Shown piece by piece: positions 59,132 to 64,000 of a stretch of 64,000 nucleotides of DNA. The notes beneath the pieces are model-generated. The model was not told the DNA's origin. It saw nothing but the letters and a program-made list of their open reading frames with translations, and ran no database searches. This DNA comes from Flavobacterium psychrotolerans (lineage in GTDB: Bacteria > Bacteroidota > Bacteroidia > Flavobacteriales > Flavobacteriaceae). The translations under genes were made by a program, and so were the position numbers. The stretch lies in NCBI RefSeq assembly GCF_003097635.1, contig NZ_QCZI01000001.1, forward strand, positions 248,001 to 312,000, in the 5' to 3' direction. Numbering within the stretch: position 1 is the first letter of the stretch; the number at the start of each line of letters is the position of its first letter.

Positions 59132-61045
59132 ATGTCAGATACTATTACAAGTTATTGGTGGATTCTCTTTCTAATTTTATTTATTATTTTCTACAAATTC
59201 GTTTTGCGTGTATTTTTTGGAATGGTCATCGTTCCCGAAGACCGAATTGGTTTAGTGACCAAAAAATTTGTTCTCTTTGGAGCAGAAAAATCATTACCCG
59301 ATGGCCGAATTATCGCTACCAAAGGTGAAGCAGGCTATCAAGCTAAAACCTTAGCTCCTGGATTATACTGGACTATGTGGCCATGGCAATATTCTGTAAA
59401 TATGGCATCGTTTACCATTATTCCAGAAGGAAATATTGGTTTGTTGTTAAGTAAAGATGGCGCAGAAATCCCTACGGGTAAAATTTTAGCACAAAAAGTA
59501 AATTCGGATAATTTTCAAGATGCTACTTTATTCCTGAATAATGGGGGCCAAAAAGGAAGACAATCTGCTTTTATTACAACCGGCTCTTACCGCATCAACA
59601 CTCATTTGTTTGAAGTAGTGATTTCACCACAAATTGTAATTTCAGAAAACATGGTCGGTATCGTAACGGCGATGGATGGAGAACCTATTCCTATTGGGCA
59701 AATTGCAGGTAAATTTGTGGAAAACCACAATAACTTTCAAGATTTTGATCAGTTTCTTAAAAATGGTGGAAATCGAGGATTACAACCTCAAGTAATGCTT
59801 GCCGGTTCTTATTATATCAACACATGGGCTATTCAAATTGAGCAAACTCCAATGACAGACGTGCCAATTGGATATGTAGGCGTGGTAATTTCCTACATTG
59901 GTGAAGACGGAAAAGATGTTACCGGGGACACTTTCAAACATGGAAACATTGTTTCAAAAGGACAACGTGGAGTTTGGATGGAGCCTTTTGGTCCTGGAAA
60001 ATATGCTTTGAATAAATACACAACTAAACTAGAACCCGTCCCTACAACCAACTTAGTTTTAAACTGGGCTGATGCCAGAAGTGAATCTCACAATTTAGAC
60101 AAAAATCTTTCAACCATTACGGTTCGGTCAAAAGATGGTTTCCCTTTTAATCTGGATGTATCACAAATTATTCATGTTCCGGCCAATGAAGCACCAAAAG
60201 TAATTGCCCGTTTTGGAAGTATGAATAACTTAGTCTCCCAAGTTTTAGAGCCTACAATTGGAAATTATTTTAGAAATTCTGCTCAAGAAAGTGATGTAAT
60301 TTCATTTCTGTCCACCAGAAAAGAGCGTCAAGAATCGGCAAAAAATCACATCAAAGTCGTTTTGGACGAATACAATGTAAATGCCGTTGACACTTTAATT
60401 GGAGACATTGTTCCTCCAGAATCATTAATGAAAACTTTGACCGACAGGAAACTTGCCGAAGAAGAACAAAAAACCTATCAAACGCAAAAAATGGCTCAAG
60501 AACAACGCCAAGGAATGGAGAAGGAAACTGCGATTGCCGATATGCAAAAAGAAATCGTAAAAGCATCACAAAGTGTAGAAATTGCCCAACGTACCGCAGA
60601 TGCAACAGTAAAAAAAGCCGAAGGTGATGCCACAAGTTTAAAACTTAATGTAAATGCAGAAGCGGAAGCCACAAAAATGCGCGCCAATGCTGAGGCAGAA
60701 GCTACAAAAGCAAGAGCTGGAGCACAAGCCGAAGCTACTAAACTTACCGCAAGTGCCGAAGCTGAAAGAATATCCAAAACCGGTTTAGCTGAAGCAGAGA
60801 AAATTATGGCAATAGGTAAATCTACTGCAGAAGCCTATCAATTACAGGTTTCGGCTATGGGTGGTGACAACTTTACAAAATACAAAATAACAGAAGAGAT
60901 TGGTAAGGGTAAAATTAAAGTGATTCCTGATGTGTTGATTTCTGGAAATAATGGTTCAGAAGGTGGAATTAGTGGATTACTTGGCATGAAACTCATGGAA
61001 ATGATGGACACTAAAAATGAGAAAGTGGAAATTAAGCAAAAATAA
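59132..61045 (+). CDS. SPFH/flotillin-like membrane protein with repeated N-terminal modules
   Basis: A 637-residue protein with one N-terminal membrane helix (8-30). Residues 31-302 hold four related modules of about 65-70 residues (starting near 31, 95, 166 and 239), each beginning with a VP/IPEx-IG-V strand and containing G..G followed by a GxY.xN ending; modules 2 and 3 share NFQD...FL.NGG..G.Q. An SPFH/band-7 domain (about 300-440) and a long Ala/Glu coiled coil (about 440-590) with 11-residue repeats of the AEAEATKxRAN type follow. Members organise membrane microdomains. The gene is single with its own promoter and terminator. Confidence 0.88.
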   Translation: MSDTITSYWWILFLILFIIFYKFVLRVFFGMVIVPEDRIGLVTKKFVLFGAEKSLPDGRIIATKGEAGYQAKTLAPGLYWTMWPWQYSVNMASFTIIPEGNIGLLLSKDGAEIPTGKILAQKVNSDNFQDATLFLNNGGQKGRQSAFITTGSYRINTHLFEVVISPQIVISENMVGIVTAMDGEPIPIGQIAGKFVENHNNFQDFDQFLKNGGNRGLQPQVMLAGSYYINTWAIQIEQTPMTDVPIGYVGVVISYIGEDGKDVTGDTFKHGNIVSKGQRGVWMEPFGPGKYALNKYTTKLEPVPTTNLVLNWADARSESHNLDKNLSTITVRSKDGFPFNLDVSQIIHVPANEAPKVIARFGSMNNLVSQVLEPTIGNYFRNSAQESDVISFLSTRKERQESAKNHIKVVLDEYNVNAVDTLIGDIVPPESLMKTLTDRKLAEEEQKTYQTQKMAQEQRQGMEKETAIADMQKEIVKASQSVEIAQRTADATVKKAEGDATSLKLNVNAEAEATKMRANAEAEATKARAGAQAEATKLTASAEAERISKTGLAEAEKIMAIGKSTAEAYQLQVSAMGGDNFTKYKITEEIGKGKIKVIPDVLISGNNGSEGGISGLLGMKLMEMMDTKNEKVEIKQK

Positions 61046-61072
61046 TTTTTACCCCCCTTTTGACAAGTAATT

Positions 61073-61105
61073 AAAAAGCCCATCTATAAACAGATGGGCT
61101 TTTTT
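61073..61105. terminator. bidirectional intrinsic terminator
   Basis: AAAAAGCCCATCT (61073-61085) pairs with AGATGGGCTTTTT (61092-61104) across a 6-base loop between convergent genes. Confidence 0.9.
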
Positions 61106-61128
61106 AGGACTAGTCAAAAATTCAAAAA

Positions 61129-62925
61129 TTAGATTTTAAATCTTTTTCTATCTGTTTCTGTCAAATATATTTTTCTCAAACGAATCGATTTTGGAGTTAC
61201 CTCAACATATTCATCTTTTTGAATGTATTCTAAAGCTTCCTCTAATGAGAAAATAATTGGAGGGATAATCCTTGCTTTTTCATCATTTCCTGAAGAACGA
61301 ACATTCGATTGTTTTTTCTCTTTAGTCACATTCACACACATATCGTCTCCACGAGAGTTTTCTCCAATTACTTGACCTTCATAGATTTCAGCATTTGGCT
61401 CAACGAAAAATTTACCACGATCTTGCAATTTATCGATAGAATAAGGAATCGCTTTTCCTTTTTCCATAGAAATCAATGAACCTTTGTTACGTCCAGCAAT
61501 TTCACCTTTGTAAGGCTCATATCCTATAAAACGGTGTGCCATAATAGCCTCACCAGCAGTAGCAGTAAGCAATTGATTACGCAATCCAATAATTCCACGT
61601 GATGGAATATTAAATTTTACAATCATACGCTCCCCTTTAGTTTCCATAGAAAGCATTTCACCTTTACGCAAAGTAACAAATTCTACGGCTCTACCAGAAA
61701 GATTCTCTGGTAAGTCGATTGTTAACTCCTCAATTGGCTCACATTTTTTACCATCAATTTCTTTGATGATAACTTGAGGCTGACCAATTTGCAACTCATA
61801 CCCTTCTCTTCTCATGGTTTCAATAAGAACTGACAAGTGCAATACTCCACGACCAAAAACCATGAATTTATCAGCCGAATCAGTTTCACCTAACTTCATC
61901 GCTAAGTTTTTCTCTAATTCTTTTGTCAAACGTTCTCTAATATGACGAGAAGTTACAAATTTACCTTCTTTACCAAAGAAAGGAGAGTCATTAATTGTAA
62001 ACAACATACTCATAGTAGGCTCGTCAATATCAATTGTTTTTAATGCTTCTGGGTTTTCAAAATCAGCGATAGTATCACCAATTTCAAAACCTTCTACTCC
62101 AACAATAGCACAAATATCTCCAGCAATTACTTCTAGAACTTTTTTACGACCAAGTCCTTCAAAAGTGTGTAATTCCTTAATCCTTGATTTAGAGATAGTA
62201 CCGTCTCTTTTTACTAATGAGATTGGCATACCTTCTTTTAAAACCCCTCTTTCCAAACGACCAATTGCGATACGACCTGTAAATGCTGAGAAATCTAATG
62301 AAGTAATCAACATTTGTGGTGTTCCTTCAGAAACTTTAGGAGCAGGAACATTTTCAACAACCATATCCAACAATGCTTCCACATTATCAGTTACGTTTTC
62401 CCAATGGTCAGACATCCAGTTATTTTTAGCAGAACCGTAAACCGTTGGAAAATCCAACTGCCACTCTTCGGCACCCAATTCAAACATCAAATCGAAAACT
62501 TTTTCATGAACTTCTTCAGGAGTACAGTTTTCTTTGTCTACTTTATTGATTACAACGCATGGTTTTAACCCTAAATCAATTGCTTTTTGTAATACAAAAC
62601 GGGTTTGTGGCATTGGTCCTTCAAAAGCATCTACAAGAAGACAAACACCATCTGCCATGTTTAAAACACGCTCTACTTCCCCACCAAAATCGGCGTGACC
62701 GGGAGTGTCAATGATATTAATTTTTGTTCCTTTATATACAACAGAAACGTTTTTAGAAGTAATGGTAATACCTCTTTCGCGCTCCAAGTCATTGTTGTCA
62801 AGGATTAAGTCACCTGTGTTTTCGTTGTCACGAAATAACTGACAGTGATACATGATTTTATCAACCAAGGTAGTTTTACCGTGATCGACGTGGGCAATAA
62901 TTGCAATGTTTCTGATAGATTCCAT
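61129..62925 (-). CDS. typA: translational GTPase TypA/BipA
   Basis: A 598-residue ribosome-associated GTPase related to EF-G. G1 is AHVDHGKTT (11-19), the switch block RERGITI, G3 DTPGHADF and G4 NKVDKE; domain V and the TypA-specific C-terminal part ([27 protein letters not shown] in pieces, [26 protein letters not shown] in pieces) are complete. It acts in ribosome assembly, mainly in cold or stress. It has its own -7 box TACCTTTG at 62945-62952. Confidence 0.97.
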   Translation of the reverse strand: MESIRNIAIIAHVDHGKTTLVDKIMYHCQLFRDNENTGDLILDNNDLERERGITITSKNVSVVYKGTKINIIDTPGHADFGGEVERVLNMADGVCLLVDAFEGPMPQTRFVLQKAIDLGLKPCVVINKVDKENCTPEEVHEKVFDLMFELGAEEWQLDFPTVYGSAKNNWMSDHWENVTDNVEALLDMVVENVPAPKVSEGTPQMLITSLDFSAFTGRIAIGRLERGVLKEGMPISLVKRDGTISKSRIKELHTFEGLGRKKVLEVIAGDICAIVGVEGFEIGDTIADFENPEALKTIDIDEPTMSMLFTINDSPFFGKEGKFVTSRHIRERLTKELEKNLAMKLGETDSADKFMVFGRGVLHLSVLIETMRREGYELQIGQPQVIIKEIDGKKCEPIEELTIDLPENLSGRAVEFVTLRKGEMLSMETKGERMIVKFNIPSRGIIGLRNQLLTATAGEAIMAHRFIGYEPYKGEIAGRNKGSLISMEKGKAIPYSIDKLQDRGKFFVEPNAEIYEGQVIGENSRGDDMCVNVTKEKKQSNVRSSGNDEKARIIPPIIFSLEEALEYIQKDEYVEVTPKSIRLRKIYLTETDRKRFKI

Positions 62926-62944
62926 CTGTGATTTTTAATGGGTG

Positions 62945-62952
62945 CAAAGGTA
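62945..62952 (-). promoter_or_regulatory. -7 box of typA
   Basis: TACCTTTG on the minus strand, 19 bases before the ATG. Confidence 0.6.
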
Positions 62953-63125
62953 CACTTTATTTTGATATAAAAAATATTTGAGTTTTAATAGTTGCAGTTT
63001 AGTAACTTACGGGTGATGAATGGGTTAAAATTATTAGTTCTTTTATTACAAGTCTGTTACTATAAATTAAAACTTAAAAGTTCATTAATATCATTACCAA
63101 CAACAGAAAAAAAACAAAAAACGAC

Positions 63126-63154
63126 ATAAAAAAACTCTCCAAATTGGAGAGTTT
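63126..63154 (-). terminator. intrinsic terminator of rpsT
   Basis: On the minus strand AAACTCTCC (63154-63146) pairs with GGAGAGTTT (63140-63132) with a 5-base loop and T-rich sequence after it. Confidence 0.85.
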
Positions 63155-63179
63155 AAATAATATACTAAAATTGCAAAAT

Positions 63180-63431
63180 TTACAATTTAGAAACGTGTTT
63201 TGTCAATTTAGATTTCAAATTAGACGCTTTGTTATCATGAATGATATTTTTCTTAGCCAATTTATCAATCATAGAAATTACGTTTGACAATTTGCTTGAA
63301 GCATCTGATTTGTCTGTAGCCAATCTTAATGCTTTAATTGCATTACGAGTAGTTTTATGTTGGTAACGATTTAATACTCTTCTTTTCTCGTTACTTCTAA
63401 TTCTCTTTAATGCCGACTTATGATTTGCCAT
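63180..63431 (-). CDS. rpsT: 30S ribosomal protein S20
   Basis: An 83-residue basic helical protein binding 16S rRNA in the small subunit. The start MANHKSALKRIRSNEKRR, the central RNAIKALR and the C-terminal KNIIHDNKASNLKSKLTKHV pattern are typical of S20. No promoter box is seen in the 32 bases before it, so it is probably read from the promoter upstream of the two tRNA-Glu genes. Confidence 0.96.
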   Translation of the reverse strand: MANHKSALKRIRSNEKRRVLNRYQHKTTRNAIKALRLATDKSDASSKLSNVISMIDKLAKKNIIHDNKASNLKSKLTKHVSKL

Positions 63432-63463
63432 TTTATTCTTTTTTCTTAATTATTTTTTTTTTG

Positions 63464-63535
63464 TAGTCCGTAGGGGAATCGAACCCCTGTTACTAGAATG
63501 AAAATCTAGCGTCCTAACCCCTAGACGAACGGACC
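63464..63535 (-). tRNA. tRNA-Glu (TTC), copy 1
   Basis: The minus strand gives acceptor GGTCCGT with ACGGACT, D arm GTCTAGGGGTTAGGAC, anticodon stem CTAGA/TCTAG with loop TTTTCAT (anticodon TTC) and T arm AGGGGTTCGATTCCCCT. No CCA is encoded. G1 faces T72, a G-U pair, as does copy 2. Confidence 0.95.
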
Positions 63536-63581
63536 ATTATTCTCCTAGTTTGGTTTTTCTTCAATAAAAATTGAAATTTTG

Positions 63582-63653
63582 TAGCCCGTAGGGGAGTCGA
63601 ACCCCTCTTACCAGGATGAAAACCTGGCGTCCTAACCGATAGACGAACGGGCC
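63582..63653 (-). tRNA. tRNA-Glu (TTC), copy 2
   Basis: The cloverleaf has acceptor GGCCCGT/ACGGGCT, D arm GTCTATCGGTTAGGAC, anticodon stem CCAGG/CCTGG with loop TTTTCAT (anticodon TTC) and T arm AGGGGTTCGACTCCCCT. It differs from copy 1 by compensating stem changes, so both are likely functional. It lies 46 bases upstream of copy 1 on the transcript. Confidence 0.95.
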
Positions 63654-63673
63654 ATACTTCTCTAATGCGGATG

Positions 63674-63703
63674 CAAAAATACAACTATTTTTTATTCGTA
63701 CAA
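63674..63703 (-). promoter_or_regulatory. promoter of the tRNA-Glu pair (and probably rpsT)
   Basis: On the minus strand TTG (63703-63701), exactly 19 bases, TATTTTTG (63681-63674). It is a perfect match to the Bacteroidota consensus, ends 20 bases before the tRNA, and has the same layout as the tRNA-His promoter. Confidence 0.8.
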
Positions 63704-63731
63704 TAGTAGATGTATTTTTTTTTATTTTTTT

Positions 63732-64000
63732 TTAATAAGCCTTTGCAAACAGCACTCTACCAACAGATTCCGATCCTGAAAACATGCATTTTCCGGCTTC
63801 CTCTACTCTATTTAGGGGAATACATCGTATCGTTGCCTTGGTTAGCTCCTTAATTTTTTCCTCAGTTTCAGGAGTACCATCCCAATGTGCCGCTATAAAC
63901 CCGCCTTTGTTTTCCAGAACGTCCTTAAACTCTTCAAACGAATTGACTTCCGTAATATGGGTGTCTCTATATTCTAGGGCTTTGTTGAATAAATCCTTCT
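63732..64000 (-). CDS. proS: prolyl-tRNA synthetase, C-terminal part (continues beyond window)
   Basis: The last 88 codons of a gene entering from the right end. The translation ([52 protein letters not shown]) matches the C-terminal zinc-binding-like domain and terminal Tyr of the archaeal/eukaryote-like type of ProS (type 3), which charges tRNA-Pro. The Cys residues in TIRCIPL and GKCMFSG fit the metal site. The 5' part with the catalytic core is outside the window. Confidence 0.9.
   Translation of the reverse strand, partial: KDLFNKALEYRDTHITEVNSFEEFKDVLENKGGFIAAHWDGTPETEEKIKELTKATIRCIPLNRVEEAGKCMFSGSESVGRVLFAKAY

Overview
The window looks like chromosomal DNA from a flavobacterium (phylum Bacteroidota, probably Flavobacterium or a close relative). 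The evidence is low GC with dense, short-spaced genes; promoters of the Bacteroidota type (TTG, about 19 bases, TAnnTTTG), perfectly spaced in front of tRNA-His, the tRNA-Glu pair and one orphan gene; a secreted nuclease with a type IX secretion C-terminal sorting domain; a Rho factor with a long disordered N-terminal insert; a bacillithiol deacetylase; many Bacteroidota-style lipoproteins; and the tRNA-Glu/rpsT/proS neighbourhood. No phage, plasmid, insertion sequence or CRISPR array was seen. Most of the window is core metabolism and housekeeping, with one accessory-looking stress block.

Layout. 1-10 kb: the end of a dienelactone hydrolase, a lipoprotein M28 peptidase, tRNA-His, a leftward menaquinone/bacillithiol operon (hotdog thioesterase, isochorismate synthase, bshB1), a beta-helix lipoprotein and purL. 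10-15.6 kb: a small secreted orphan, a PTP-like phosphatase next to an LtaS-type membrane sulfatase, a long-chain acyl-CoA ligase and a small membrane protein. 15.7-22.2 kb: a fatty-acid beta-oxidation operon (MarR regulator, HADH/enoyl-CoA hydratase fusion, thiolase, acyl-CoA dehydrogenase) interrupted by a four-helix-bundle gene and AT-rich repeats. 22.3-33 kb: a Tudor-like orphan, sodC, an oligopeptidase B-like peptidase, a cysteine synthase family enzyme, a NarL-type response regulator, a DUF4293-like protein, rho, a secreted endonuclease I and an RsmB-like methyltransferase. 33-41 kb: kup, an ECF sigma-factor group with a putative anti-sigma factor and CpxP-like protein, an SRPBCC/GyrI-like protein, a MazG-like pyrophosphohydrolase and ilvE. 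41.5-50 kb: an alpha-glucan phosphorylase homologue lacking the PLP lysine, a TPR histidine kinase, a YfcE-like phosphoesterase, truA with an ABC exporter, and lpdA. 50-56 kb: a rightward stress-type block (phosphoribosyltransferase, alpha/beta hydrolase, membrane orphan, site-2 protease with CBS domains, PLD/cardiolipin synthase-like protein, CbpA-type DnaJ, CbpM). 56-64 kb: amtB, an MFS transporter, an SPFH/flotillin-like protein with four N-terminal repeat modules, typA, rpsT, two tRNA-Glu genes and the 3' end of proS.

How the genes work together. The clearest functional groups are the beta-oxidation operon, with a palindrome in front of its MarR gene that could be the operator; the thioesterase/isochorismate synthase/bshB1 operon; the sigma/anti-sigma/CpxP-like envelope-stress group; and the DnaJ/CbpM/S2P/PLD stress block. 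The points most worth a second look are a palindromic repeat read in frame inside purL, the four-helix-bundle gene and its repeats inside the beta-oxidation operon, the phosphorylase with Thr in place of the PLP lysine, and the four-fold module of the SPFH protein. I saw no clear-cut novel defence or mobile system.
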